Of a DNA stretch of 64,000 bases, positions 1 through 11,989 are shown piece after piece. Origin of the DNA: Talpa occidentalis. Lineage: Eukaryota; Chordata; Mammalia; Eulipotyphla; Talpidae. Position numbers and translations under genes: made by a program. Location of the stretch: the NCBI RefSeq assembly GCF_014898055.3, contig NW_023604861.1, positions 97,652,083 to 97,716,082 of the forward strand. The letters are read 5' to 3'. Within the stretch, counting starts at the first letter, position 1. Every line of letters starts with the position of its first letter. The notes below the pieces were generated by a model. That model was given only the letters and a program-made list of their open reading frames with translations. It was not told the DNA's origin and did no database searches.

Positions 1-187
1 TCAATCTGTAGATTGGAATTTATTTTACAGATAAAGAAGGGCTATTGTAGTCACAAAGACCATTGTTAACAACACCTGCTCTGTATCAAATGTTTACCTG
101 GACTGGGCATTGGGTTGGATTCCCACATATGTTATCTCATGGAATGGCCTCTTACCTAGGTATTGTGGTCCCCATTTTTATGTTTTT

Positions 188-417
188 AGTTTTACCTAGA
201 AGAACTGAGGTATAGGCCAGAAGTTTGGGGGGGGGGCAGTGAGACAGAGTGGGTGGGGAGCAGAACAAGTGGATTTACTGAAATGCACTGCTGAGGGGAG
301 CAGCAGGTGAGACAGAAGAGGTTTGCTGTGCCATATGTGGGTCAGCTCCCTGGCTGGGGATTGAACTTAGGCCATAGCAGTGATAGCAGACTTATCCCTT
401 AGGCCCACGAGAAGGCC
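188..417 (-). mobile_element. tRNA-derived SINE (older subfamily), diverged copy
   Basis: This is the same family as the copies near 26.2, 32.5, 37.8, 42.4, 46.7, 48.9 and 55.6 kb. Shared landmarks on the plus strand are 'cactgctgaggggagcag', 'gctccctggctggggattga' (degraded B box) and a final 'aggcc'. It lies inside a MIR. The left target-site copy is about 162-180 ('ttgtggtccccattttta') and a matching copy starts at about 419. It is old and degraded; the poly-A end is not clear. Confidence 0.8.
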
Positions 418-482
418 AATGTGGTCCCCATATTTCCTTAACCCCTAGGCCAACAAGAAAGCCAGTGTAGTCCCCATATTTA
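391..482. repeat. 46-bp tandem duplication of SINE head plus target site
   Basis: Two diverged units, 391-436 and 437-482, each contain the SINE 5' head (in minus orientation) followed by 'tgtgg/agtccccatattt'. The period is 46 bp. The duplication therefore includes both element and flanking target DNA and happened after, or during, the SINE insertion. Confidence 0.7.
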
Positions 483-559
483 CAGATAAGGAAATTGAGG
501 TTCAGAGAAGCAATGTGTTTTAATTCAAATCACACAGCAAAGTAAGTGCAAAGTTACCT

Positions 560-1695
560 TTATTCTAACACCATCCTCTTCGCACCAATGCATAGCTGAA
601 GTGAATGCCAACTTTAATAGGAGAATATCAGGATTAAATATTAAATATTCTCATGGAATCATACATTTACATAAAAACAGAAACTTGTAGAAATAACGAT
701 TTAAATGTCTTGAAGTGCCTAATTGGAAAATGAGCAAAAGCAGAAATGAAGTGCAATCTGACAGAGGAGCGGAGAGGAAGCTGTCTTGGCGCTCATGAGA
801 GTTTTGAAGAAACAGGCACCAGGCAGCCACCCTCCCTCACTGGCTGTCCCCCCAGTGCTGGGTGAGGCCCAGCCATAAGGCCAGGTCTCCCACCTTTATT
901 TCTGATACCAAATATGTTGCTCAACACCAATCCTGCAAGCCCCTAATCCCAACTGTGTGCACTGTGATTCATTTTGGTTCTGACATTAACTGCCCAGAGT
1001 CAGAGCAGACCCCAGAGTTGAAAGACTCAGAACCTCAAGACTGATCCTCCTTCAGACATCAGCCTAGAGAGAGATGCCAGAGTGGTCCAACTGACATCAA
1101 ATCCAAGGGTTTCCACACCCCCTCCTCAGATTCAAATATTTGATATTCAAAGAAAGTGCTCTATTGTGATATCCAGGTTACTATAAAGGTGACAACTCAA
1201 GAAAGGTCAAAGGGAAGAGGAGCAGAGTGCAAGGTATCAAGGTGTGCACAGCTTCGGTGAACCAACCTCCCAGCACCCTCATGTGTTCACCACTCAGAAG
1301 CTACTGAACTCAGCCAAGATCCCCTCTTCCCTTGTAGCAGGTTGGAGATAGGACTGAGAAAGTTCTAACAGTCTAACCCCATAGTTGGTTTTCCTCACTG
1401 CCTAGCCCCCACCCCAAAGCTATGTAAAGTATCCCCATGAGTCATCTCATGGATCTACAAAAGATAATGAATTCCATGAGTTTTTGGACTCTATGCCAAG
1501 AACTAGGGACAAAGACCAAATATTAATTTTTATTATCCCTCTCTCCCCAATCCAGCCCCTGTTTCCCAAGGCACAGCAGCCTAGGCCCACCAATTCCTAG
1601 ATCCTTAGTTTGCTTTTAGCTTAACTATTCTAGGTAGACTGGGGAGCTTTGCAAGTATTTTTCATGTAGCCAGGAACCATATCACATTATGATTT
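560..1695. other. Unique sequence, no feature seen
   Basis: I see no repeat or gene here. A 60-codon open frame at 862-1044 has no recognisable protein character and no splice or family support. Confidence 0.5.
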
Positions 1696-1699
1696 TACT

Positions 1700-1840
1700 T
1701 ATTTATTTTGGCAATCTTTTTTGTAGCAGACCCAAACTTTATTCCATTGTGGTCAGAGAATCCACAAATCTGTTTTCTATTTGGGAAACTTACTTATGGT
1801 TTTCTTTGTATTCTAGTATGGCCGTTTGTTCTCTGATTTA
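1700..1840 (-). mobile_element. Short L1 ORF2 fragment, antisense
   Basis: The stretch around 'ttattccattgtggtcagag' is the antisense of a conserved L1 ORF2 segment, the same one that appears at about 37090-37130 in this window. It is a small old fragment and boundaries are approximate. Confidence 0.5.
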
Positions 1841-1860
1841 AAGAAAGGTGCACATGCACA

Positions 1861-1886
1861 CATTCATTCATTCATTCATTCATTCA
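1861..1886. repeat. (CATT)n microsatellite
   Basis: Six and a half uninterrupted CATT units, read directly. Confidence 0.95.
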
Positions 1887-1889
1887 TCT

Positions 1890-2735
1890 TTTCCTGTATT
1901 GTGCTCTTCAGAACCTGTATATTTTCACAAAATCTAAGCCCACTGGCTCTTGTGTCATCTGATGTTTGTTCAATTCATTGCTCCTCAACATCTTGAAATG
2001 TAAAAGGCCAGTTCTTCCATCCAGTCTCCTGTACTTACTATCACCAGACTGTGACTCTGTTAAGGTAGGGAGACTGCTGGATCTGTTGCCTGATATTCAT
2101 TAGGGAAATAACAGAGGCTGTGACCTCTGCAGATCTTTCTCTATTTTTTGACCAATAGGACTGATAAACTTCAGAAAGGTATTCTAGGGACAGAGAGGAA
2201 ATATTGTCCTAAACCTCTCAGACTAGTGGAGCAATCCAATTAAGATCAGAGAGATTAGTAGAGGAAAAACTCAATTACATATGAATGGAGAATCTACATG
2301 AATGTGGATTGTAAAGCCAATTGGACAAAATGAGGGTAAATATACTGAGCTAAGGAATGGAATAGGTCCTGGGACTTCAAGGAGAAAGGTGATGCACTCC
2401 CACAATGAGGAGGAGGGGGACCTTATATAAAGACCAGATGCTCTGCAATTAAATGTTTGCCCTGCCAATAACTAGGTTTCTCTGTTAGTAAGGTTATTTC
2501 TGATAAAAAATCCTAACTCTGGCAATACTCCCATTCTTCATTATTCTAGGTGGTTACGAGGGTAGTAAAAAGTTTCTTCTGAGCTTGCAGGGCCTTGATT
2601 GACCTGAGCTCAAATAATCCTCAAACCAAACTGAACACATCTTGGGAAGGTCTATTCTGAACATCTTGGGGAGGCCAATCCTTCAGTGTGGAAGAAATAC
2701 ACAAAACTAACGCTGAGGTCATTTTAAGATAATAA
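1890..2735. other. Unique sequence, no feature seen
   Basis: No gene or assignable repeat was recognised. The 65-codon frame on the minus strand at 2271-2468 looks incidental. Confidence 0.45.
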
Positions 2736-2739
2736 GGAC

Positions 2740-2870
2740 AAGAAAAACTGTTCAAGAATTAGAAAGAGCTGATTTGAATCCTAACTTTAGCCTTTTCTAC
2801 TTAGAAACTTTGAGCATGTTACTTAGACTCTCTGTCTGCATAAAAGTGATAACTGTGCCAGGGTCTCCTT
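2740..2870 (+). repeat. Probable MIR relic
   Basis: The pattern 'gatttgaatcctaacttt' followed by 'tgttacttagactctctgtc' and 'ataaaagtgataa' fits the MIR 5' half ('gaatcctggctctgcc...ttacttaacctctctgtgcc'). It is strongly diverged and no target-site duplication is visible. Confidence 0.6.
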
Positions 2871-3204
2871 GGTCCCTGCAACCACACCTGGACCACCACC
2901 ACATGTGGCAAGGACAGAGGCAGCCAAGACCCTGGAGCTCGGCAGGTCAGTTGACACCCCTGCTCAGTGGATGTCAGCCCCATCTGCTGCTCTTCACTCC
3001 CTTCTTTGCTGGGCCCCATCAATCTAGCCTGCTGTCGGAAAACTGGCAGAGAATGACCAAACTGCAGCTCGCAAGGCCGCTGTGGACAACAAATATCAGC
3101 ATTAAACACAGGCCTGCTTGTCATATAAAATCGGAAACAAGTCAGGGCTCTCTGACAGTAACAGCTGACATGCTCTGACCGTGCGTTCTCTGCCAGGAGT
3201 GACT

Positions 3205-3345
3205 GAGTGCTTCTATGTATCAGCTCCTGTAATCCTCCCAATCACTCCATCCGATAGCTGCTCCTATTATCCCCTTCTTAGGGAGGCACTGAAGGTTGCT
3301 AACTCACCCCAAATCACTCAACTAGCAAGCAGATCTACCTACGGT
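3205..3345 (+). repeat. MIR relic
   Basis: Reads as the MIR core with 'tcctcccaatcactcc', 'tattatccccttcttaggga' and 'cactcaactagcaagcag', in the order expected for MIR. Diverged; boundaries approximate. Confidence 0.65.
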
Positions 3346-3453
3346 GAGACTGCATTTATGTGAAATTTAAGAACGGGCAAAACTAATCTATGCTGACAGA
3401 AATCAGAATTCAGATTACCTCAGCAGGAGCTGGTAGGGTGGATGTATAAATGT

Positions 3454-3455
<2 letters not shown>

Positions 3456-3497
<42 letters not shown>
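3456..3497. repeat. (AC)n microsatellite, 42 bp
   Basis: A pure AC dinucleotide run, 21 units, read directly. Long pure runs like this are usually length-polymorphic in mammals. Confidence 0.97.
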
Positions 3498-3499
<2 letters not shown>

Positions 3500-6400
3500 T
3501 TCAGTGATCTGTACACGTTTTTTTAAAAGCGAGAAAAAAAAGAAAATCAGCATTTGAACTGGGGTGGGGCGGGGAATCCCCTAAAGCAAAGTCCTCAAAT
3601 GACCAAACTCAACAGCTTGGGGTTCTGATCTAATTGGGGTGGGGCCACAGACTAATTTAGAAGTTTCCATGGTGACTACAGGCTGCAGGGGTGAAATGTT
3701 ACTAGCTAAAGCCTCACTGGAAGGCATTGTGAGAGCAGAAAGCTCCAACTGGGATTACCCTGTGTGCTTGGTGCAACCATGTGGTTCCACTTGACTTTCT
3801 GTTTCTCTACTCTGAGCCTCGCTTGCTGTGGAAATCTTTTTCTAAATTCTCCAGATGTTAGATGTCCACCCATGACATATGCACCTTTCTCATGTTAAAA
3901 GAATCACCTGTTCTTCAATCTCACCCATAAAACTTATCTTTTGCTGTGTGTTTTACTCCGAAGCGTGGCATCTTAAAATAACAAACATGTTTTGTCTCAC
4001 GTTTTCTGCATGTGGTGGCCACCATGCCTCCCTCCTTACCTGCTGGGCAGCCCCACTGTTGCCTCATGGCATTGTAACCATAGGATCCAAGAGGACAAGG
4101 GAGACCTCCCGAGAAGGAAACCACAGTATTTTTTATAACCTAGTATCATGGTGACATCTCATCACTTCTACCCTATTTGAATCTTTAGAAGCAAGTCACT
4201 TGGTTCACTAAGGGCATAGATATGAGTTGAGTGGATCATCGGGAGCCATCTTAGAGGAAGCCTACCCCAGAATCCCTGGTTGTTTCTCTGAAATCAAAGG
4301 AGGAGAAAGAAGAGAGACCTAATATGAACATCTCTTCTTCTCTCTGAGTCCTGGTGGTGGAGCTGGTGTTTATTTTCATCATTTCAAGCACATTCCCATT
4401 TTATTGGGCATTTTTCAAATGACCATGTGGAGGGGGAAGCAACGTTCAAAGACCTCTGGCACCTCTTTTGCCTGGGCCTCTCTATAGAACTGTTTAGGGT
4501 AGAGGAATGGTTGGTCCTAGGGAGCTCATCTGAACCATATGCTTAAAAGTGGACAGTGGAAGGCCTTTGTGAAAAATACTGTTAAGTGCCTACCATAAAC
4601 CAGGCTGGGTGTTTGTCTAGGTCTGTGAGAACTGGGGTAGTAAATTTGCCCTGGGATCCACGGAGAATCCAATGTGATGATTAAGAGAAGGTATGGAGGT
4701 AAACTTCTCAGCACCCCTCCACCCCATTCTATCACTGGGTAAGTGACTTTGTAGAGTTGCTTGACTTTGAGGAGTCTCAATTTCCAAAGGTCTTTGATTG
4801 AGAGTCACTCGGAGCTTGAGTGTTACATCTAGGTGTTCCGTTAGCAATAGATACTCCCACTTCTGTGACAGGACGACTTTCTAAAAGACTCTCAGCCTGG
4901 CCAGCTGGCTGACATACTGTTGACACCCATTGGCTCATGGAATCCTGATGGTAGTGTGAGCACACGTTTGTGGAGGCTCACAGAGGGGAGTCCCAGGGGC
5001 TGGGAACTTCTGGTCTGGAGAAGAGCTGTGCCAGGGAGGGCTAGCCTGGGAATGAGCAGGTGCACGGGGTGCTGGCCATGGCCGGCCATGTCTGGGTTCT
5101 GGTCCTGGTCATGTGGCTGCCCAACATGCCTGGAATTTGGAAGGGGAGAGTAGTATAAACAGAGGGCCAGTTTCAATCCTGTTATTTCCTTATGCCTTCT
5201 TGCTTGATTCCTGGCTCCTGTGACCCTTTTCAGGCATGAATCACCTGGCCACTTCCTCCTGGCCTGAGAAATCTTTGAAGCATTTGCTAGCTCTGGGTGG
5301 ATAGAATTAGCCTCTACCATGGAAAGTCATTTTGGTTTTCCAGTCTCCACCCCACACTTCAAGACCTGCTCCTCAGACCTCATATTTTGGCCCTGTTTAT
5401 AAGTGACAGAATCCAACTAGGCCAACCCCAGTCCCAGCTGAGAGGTGACTGGCTTGCCTGCTGGAGCTGGTGCCTCCTAAATCCTGAGCTGGAGTTGTGA
5501 GGTCACATGGGGTTAGAGGCTTGGGCGAATGCCAATGGGTGTCAAGAGTATGTCATCCTAAATAGCAATGCCGTGGTAGGGCATGTGTGGAGTTCTGCAC
5601 CCCCTGCCCTTTCCTAACCCTAATATAGGAACATAATTTCTTTAGCCTCATTTAGATGATTTGCTCACCTATAAATCAGAAAAACATTGATCATCTAACA
5701 AAATAACAAATGTGGAAGAACTTGGAAAATGGTGTCCTTGATCATCAACAATAAACACCAAGCATGTGCTAAGCGTAAGTCCTGGTTCTGAGCATGGAAC
5801 CAAGACAGAGCTCACATCTTGGGGAGACAGATGCAAAACAAACAAATGCAAGACGAGTGCTCTGCAGAAAAACAGACATAAGGGGAGACAGAACGATGGG
5901 CATGTTTCATATTAAGAGGTGCAGCAAGGAAACTGACTCAGACACAGATACAGTGAGCGGGAGCCAGGCATATACCTGGGGGAGAATGTTCCAGCAACAG
6001 GAGCAGCCAGGCATGTGCCAGGGACGACAGTCTATGCAGGAGCCCTGTTCCAGGGGGGTATCACCCATGAAGTTATAAGAGTATTTGCAGCCCTGCTAGA
6101 ACATTTAGTCATCCATGGCAGCATTTAGAGAATCTTGGGGTGATTTGTTGAAATTAAATGTAAAAATCACTCAGCAAGAAAGTGATGCAGATCAACAGGA
6201 CAAAGCCCAATTCCCTTCACAGCTTTGTTCCAGTCCTTCCCGGCCTCATCTCTCAGCACACCCCAGCAGCCTGCATGTCCCAGCAGCAAACTTCATTGCT
6301 CCCCAAGTCCTCCAGTCCTGGTTCTTCTGTCTAAAATCTCTGGGCACCTGTTGTCTGCAAATCAGTTCACACATCATCACCTCTGAGAAGACTCCCACCG

Positions 6401-8580
6401 AGTGGGGGTTCACCCAGGCAACTGGTCACTACCCAGGGCTTCTCCTGCCCTGGGGCATTCCTCCATTGTAGTCCTATTGCCCAGGGCCCCTGGGAGGTGC
6501 TCAAGCACCTGTACCCCTTTGTGTAGTGGGACAGAGCTTGTGAGAACTGGGGCAATGTGGTAGGGGATGGGATTCCCTGGAGGAAGAAGAGCTGAGTGGT
6601 GCTATGATATGGAATCAGTGAGGAGTCATTTCCAGGGTTACTGCAACACACTCATTATAAATGCCCATTATTATTTGATATTTATGATGTGGAGTGATTT
6701 CTATGTCATTTCAGGGAAAAAAAGAGCAGCACTGTGTTTATAGAGATGGCTTCATATACACTTAGACAGAGTTACAAAGGAGTTACAAAACCCAGGTGCA
6801 CGCCACCACCTTCCCTTCTGGAAGTTGTAGGAGACATTATCACCTCCCAGCAGGATTAAACAACCACATGCTAGAGGCTAACGCTTGGGTGTGTTTCACC
6901 CCACAACCCTCTCTCTGAGTGCAGTGTCTGCCTGGAGGTTCAGCGACTATTTATTGACATCAAACACCTGCCCAACACCCCAGTCTCCTGCCCTCTCCCT
7001 GGAGTCTGCATCTCAGTTTCCTCAGGAGTAATGGAAAGGAAGCCAACCCTGACCTGTAGAAATGGTGTATTTCCTCAATTCCAAGGCACACAATTGTTCA
7101 AATTTTAATTATTCCAGAATCAGGATATGTCTTACAATTAGTTGGTAAGCTCCATGTGATGTTTCTTTATTCTTTCTCCCCCCTCCCGCTCCACCACCAC
7201 CACCAACAACAAAAAACGCTGTTCTTAAAACAATAGTGTGTCTTACAATTGATGACATCTTAGAATCAAAGAAAATAGTAGTTAAAAATCATGGGGTGGC
7301 AGCTTAAGTTCCCCCTATGTCAGACTCCTGGGAGCCACTGAGAAAACCATGTTTTGTTCAGCTTTAAATGTCTGTTGTTGTGAACCCAGAGCCACCGGAT
7401 TCCTAGAACCCTGAGGTCCCCTGGCTATGCCAGGAGCATGGGGCAGACAAAGAACATAGCACGGTCCCTGCCCACATGTGGTCAGCCATGCCAGCCTGGC
7501 TACGGGCTTTGTCCTTTTCGTTCCGGAATGCACAGAGATGACTGCCAGCTAGAAGAGGTGATCTCAGGACACGCGGGCCTTTTAGGCCTTAGAATTCCGG
7601 AAGTCGGTGGCCAGAGTTGTATTAGGCCAGACAGGACGCATATGGGAACACAATCAAACTGAAGCTGGTGTGGCTGGAGCGGGAGGGGCGCCTGGTTGCC
7701 TGAGGAACCAGCATCGCCAGCGAGCAGCCCAGGTCTGGGTGCTGGCTGCTTTTCCGGCAGAGCCGTCTCTCCTGGGGTGCATTCTAGCAGGGCACACCCT
7801 CAAGATTCTCCCTGAACAAACATTCCATGTGCTCCAAAGGCTGAGAAGTGCTGTGTAAACGGCTCTCCTCTTAGGGAACATAGAAGGCACTGAGAAGTCC
7901 TGCAGTAAAGAAACCTGACGAGCTTTAATGTTCTCCAGATTTAACTGATGATGTAACATCTTTTAAACACTAACACACAAATCATTTGCAGGGCAGCCAT
8001 TGGGCAGCTGTCTGGTCTGATGAGGGCCACTGAGAGCTGACAGCCACTTTCATCACTCTCCAGCTGATCACGGGAAAGGGAAAAAAGTGGAGAAGTGAGG
8101 GAAAAATTTTAGGGTCCCAACCCATGACCCTTCGCGTGGAACTGCTCGGGGGACTTCACTTACCCACTGGCCTCCTCCAGGAAGTTGGTGTCGGCTCTCG
8201 CAGGCGTTCCCCTCAGCATTGGGCTGCCAGCACTGGTCTGACAGGTGTGTGAGCCAGGTGGGTGTGCCCAGGACGGCCTTGGCACGTGGGCTGAGTTGCT
8301 TTTGGAAAGATCTTTCTTAAGCAGGAACTTGTGCACACAAAAACAACAGCAAAATACAAGGCCACACTCACCCCGGAGGGGCGTTCCTTGGTTCCGGCAG
8401 CATACCCGGGACAGCTCCTATGGAAACAAAGCATTGTAGGGCACAGGATACAGAGCCAGATGGAGAGAACTGGTGCTCTCTGAATTAAGGAAACACAGGT
8501 GCTGCTTTACGTTCTCTGGAGATTTGAAAGGAAAAATGGCAGAAGGCATTCCTTTTTTCAAAAAGGGTCTGAATTTCCTA
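3500..8580. other. Mostly unique sequence without identifiable genes
   Basis: No recognisable exon, RNA gene or young repeat was found over about 5 kb. Open frames reach 142 codons (minus strand, 4892-5320), but they overlap frames on the other strand and have no domain-like composition. Short traces around 5600-5780 could be MIR remnants. A 'ccaccaccaccaccaacaac' simple run lies near 7190-7210. Confidence 0.45.
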
Positions 8581-8589
8581 GTTTCTCCG

Positions 8590-8660
8590 CAAGCCCTCAG
8601 TGATCACCTACTGTGTGCAGGACAAATAGTACACAAAGTACTTTAGATGCTGCAAATGCG
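8590..8660 (+). repeat. Possible MIR/L2-type relic
   Basis: The phrase 'cacctactgtgtgcaggac' resembles the size-class motif shared by MIR and MIR3/L2-type elements. The match is short, so the family is uncertain. Confidence 0.4.
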
Positions 8661-8664
8661 TTTC

Positions 8665-10090
8665 CAGTGCCCAGCAACATCGGGTAGGAAAGGTTAAAGA
8701 CCCGCCAGGTCAGGACTACTGGTGTAAGAATCCCTGAATCAAACCCTCATCAGGACAGCAGGGACCTGGGCAAAGAACTGCTAGGTCTTTCCAGGAGATT
8801 CATTGAAGAGCTGAGACTTGTGTTACGTGTGAAGGGTTGGTTGACATGAGATGGGAATCAGTGAGCTCTGCAAAAGCAAAAGCACTGAAGCAAGACTGCT
8901 AGATTTGCTCTTTGGGTGGTGACTCTGAGACCTGCCTTGTGAGGTGGAGGAGACTCATAGACAGCGTGCAGAGCAGCTTGGATTTGCTCCTAGAAAAGTC
9001 ACTTTCGTAGCAGATAGGAGACCTGGCTGTTTGTTGGCTTTGAGAAGCCTGCAGTCGGGGGTGGGGGGGTGGAGCCAATGAGTGTGGGGTTGGTGTTGAG
9101 GACATCGGCAAGGAGGAGGGGCTGCAGGATGTAGGTTTAGTGTGGCAACCATTTTTGAATGGGTGGGCATGATTGCAGGAGGGGATTCCGTGAGCTGGGG
9201 TAGGGAGACATTCAGGTGTCAGGCTGTGGGGTTTGGTCCCAAAGCAGCAAGGAAAAGCGCTAGAGGGAGGTGGGAAGCTCTCCCCCCCCCACCCCCCACC
9301 GTGGTGTTAGGGTTACAACTGTGATCAGCCAGGCCCAGAGCAGGGGTAAGCTCAGCCCCACACAGCTTCCCAGCACAGATGTGTTTTTCTGACTGGCACA
9401 CTGATTTTTCAAAACCAGGAAAACTTCATAAAGATATCTAGATTTCAAAGTCTCTTGAAAATGGAAAAGCCTGGCTTTTCCGGAGCTGGCAGCTTTAGTT
9501 GGACTGGCCACGACAGTTCCTGTGAGGCTGGACTGGTTCCTCTAGCCTCTCTCTTAACGGCCTCTCACCAGGCGGTTTCTCTCATGTCTGTTTGCACCCC
9601 TCCCTGGCCTGTAGGCATTTGGGTTTGTAGCAGAATGATGATAGAGAGCTCAGAGGGCTGCTGCTTCCAGGAGGGAGCTGGTGGGGGCACTGGGAGAGAG
9701 ATCCAGCTGCACCCACATCCATGCTCCCTGCCATGTCCATCCCAGGGAAAGGCCTCCTTTTTCTATCCACACAAAATACTGTTTGGATGACAGGTGGCTC
9801 TTTCCTCAAATTCTTCCGTCTTGTGCTCCTGCATTCTCCGTTAGCCACACGGATTATGTAGCTCATGAGAAGGAAGACAACTCTGGGGGGCTGGAAATGA
9901 GAGGGAACGACACTCTCAGATGCAATTTTCTGGACACCACTTTTAAAAATAAACATAGGATTGGGGTGCAAACGCACAAAAAATCTCAGTTTTGGGAGAC
10001 AGTAAGTGTCTAACTGAGCCAGGTATATAGCACAGAGAGGATTTGAATAGGTTGTGACTGCAAGTGTAATCATTTACAGCATGTGAAGAT
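8665..10090. other. Unique sequence, C/G homopolymer runs
   Basis: No gene recognised. Contains a G-run ('gggggtgggggggtgg', about 9057-9072) and a C-rich run (about 9283-9299). Open frames of 110-163 codons at 9455-10073 overlap on opposite strands and look incidental. Confidence 0.45.
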
Positions 10091-10094
10091 TTTC

Positions 10095-10345
10095 CTTCTG
10101 ACCCCACAGCAATCATGTGTAGCAGCTATTTTTATATCCCTATTTTGCAGATGAGGAAATGGAAGCTCACAGAGGTTAAGTGATTGGCTCCGGGCCATTG
10201 CTGTTAATACGAATATTAATATTAACACACATTGTCCTGTCCTGGGTTGGGCTGAACATTTCACACATATTTTGCTCATTTAATCCTCACCCATCAGAGT
10301 GTTGTTACTACTCTTCCCCATCTCCAAGGGGGAAAGCAGAGGCCT
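10095..10345 (+). repeat. Two adjacent MIR relics
   Basis: The first (about 10095-10200) contains 'ttttgcagatgaggaaatgg' and 'cacagaggttaagtgattgg', the MIR core. The second (about 10205-10345) contains 'tttcacacatattttgctca' then 'tttaatcctcaccc', the MIR left-centre pattern. The pair could also be one rearranged element. Confidence 0.65.
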
Positions 10346-10349
10346 AGAA

Positions 10350-11237
10350 GTTTCTCTGTGTGCCCTAATGCCCATGCTCCATGACAAAATGATATGTTCC
10401 CATTAATGAGCCCAAATGCACACACCTAAGGGCTAATTAGTAAGCACAACCATGGGATTAAACCCAGATCGCCAGTCTAGAATTTTATAACCTAGTATGC
10501 TCTAAATGGTATACTAATGCAAACAATGACCTCAAGTATCTTGGAAAGCTGCACACCTATATTGAGTAATTCACATTTGGTCATTGCTTTCAAAGTACAA
10601 AGTAATCCATCCATCATTCATTTATTCCTGAAGGCCTATGTGAGCCAGACTGATATTAGTGATTAAAAAATAAATGAGACACAACTCCCACTGTGTAATT
10701 GTTAAACACAGTGACAGCTGTATTCAAGGCATTAAAGGAGGATCAGGGAAGCCCAGGGGGGCAGGACTGCAACTGTCTGCTGACTGGGGGGTTTGTGGTG
10801 CCCTTTGCCAAATGCTGTCAGGAGCAGACATCACTAATCAATTACAACATTCTTTTCCTAGGAAGCTGGAGCAAAAGCAATTCATAAACCAGCTCTGATT
10901 TGCCATCCCTGAGATTTTAGCTGAACTCACCCATTTCTAGAGGAAAGTGAGGGTTAGAGCAGCAGGGTATGAATGGGAATTCTGGCTCACAGACACCTTC
11001 CCAGGTATTGATCAAAACCAGCCTCCTACCTCATACCCCCAGCCTTGGAGCCACATACAAAATTACATTTGCAAAAACAATGTTTGTTTTTTATGAGATG
11101 CTTAAGAAAATAATTTATTTTATTCACCTCTCACTACTTTTTGTTATATAAAATATATTCTTTTAGAAAAGTGAGAAAATATAGCCAAATAAAAAGAAAA
11201 ATTAGTCATTTATAATCTAACCAGTGACATTTACATT
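10350..11237. other. AT-rich sequence, no gene seen
   Basis: No coding feature. The last 150 bp before the LTR element ('agaaaaattagtcatttat', then 'gtgacatttacatttac') together with the sequence after it ('taattattttccagtcattt') resemble a remembered old L1-type 3' UTR pattern, so the LTR element probably landed in an old LINE. This is a weak assignment. Confidence 0.35.
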
Positions 11238-11969
11238 TACCTGTAACAGGGTGGTCCCCAGGAAAGGGGGAGGTTCCCTGCCCCACCCAAGGGAGGGTGG
11301 AGCTGAGCAGGAAGAGGAGAAGTTGCAGAAGAGACTGAGGAAGGAAGCAGGATGGAGCCAGGAGACCTGTCCTATAACAGATTTGGCGCCAGGGAGAGGG
11401 GCAGCCCAAACCCCGCAAACCTGCCTATTCTAAATGGGTTCTGCCATCCGCTGCATCAACACAAAACATATGAGACTTTAATGGGAAGGAACTTTAATAA
11501 AACTAGGAAACAATACAGGTAAGGCAAAGAGTCTAGTTTCTAAATGAAGCACCCAAAGTTACCCGTCCCCTCGTGGGTAAAACTCCATCCAAATGGGATT
11601 GGCCCAGAGAAAGGCCCCAAAGCCTGCCACAAGTCTAAAGCACCTTCCAGTGGGGACCCAAAGAAAAGGGTCAGAAACAACCAGACAAGCCCGGAAGGAA
11701 AAGAGCAAAATCAACATCAAGATAAAAGCTGCCATTGTCACCTCCCCAAGGGTCTCACCCACATCTGTGTCACCCAGTCCACGACCAAAAGACAAGCGCA
11801 GATTCTTCGCATGTCTCTAGGCTCCATGCGCCTCCTCCAGGTCTCCTGGCTCCATCCTGCTTCCTTCCTTAGTCTCTTCTGCAGCTTCTCCTCTTCCTGC
11901 TCAGCTCCACCCTCCCTTGGGTGGGGCAGGGAACCTCCCCCTTTCCTGGGGACCACCCTGTTACATACC
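11238..11969. mobile_element. Palindromic LTR-PBS-LTR element with 4-bp target duplications
   Basis: The body is 11242-11965 (724 bp), flanked by TACC at 11238-11241 and 11966-11969. The left arm (11242-11379) starts TGTAACAGGGTGG and ends CCTATAACA in plus orientation. It keeps about the first 130 bp of the LTR and its last bases, joined at a shared CCTG. Next comes GATTTGGCGCC (11380-11390), resembling a primer-binding site just after an LTR. The right arm (about 11390-11965) is the same LTR in minus orientation, ending CCACCCTGTTACA; it lacks only the last 10 bp of the LTR relative to the solo copy at 60375-60960. Both outer ends are therefore the same U3-type terminus. There is no gag, pol or env sequence. 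Confidence 0.85.
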
Positions 11970-11989
11970 CTTTGTTAATTATTTTCCAG

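Larger units (their letters stand above)
80..545 (+). repeat. MIR relic, interrupted by a SINE
   Basis: The left part (about 80-180) has the MIR pattern of a size-class core followed by a 'ttatctcat' stretch. The right part (about 464-545) has the MIR core 'tacagataaggaaattgagg' followed by 'cacacagcaaag'. The two halves are separated by a minus-strand tRNA-derived SINE and a short duplication. MIR is an ancient mammalian tRNA-derived SINE family. Outer boundaries are approximate. Confidence 0.75.

Noticed and set aside
1861..1886. CRISPR-like or spaced direct repeats
   Set aside because: This and the other short repeat tracts are simple microsatellites. No array of identical repeats with unique spacers exists; the 27-bp array at 51.2 kb has no spacers.
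9582..10073. 163-codon minus-strand open frame, the longest in the window
   Set aside because: It overlaps plus-strand open frames of 110 and 111 codons, shows no motif I recognise, and its length is not exceptional for 64 kb of mammalian DNA.
11544..11978. Protein-coding gene of 144 codons, with a near-identical copy at 60539-60973
   Set aside because: Both frames lie antisense within paralogous LTRs and run off the LTR end at different stops. The similarity is explained by the repeat.
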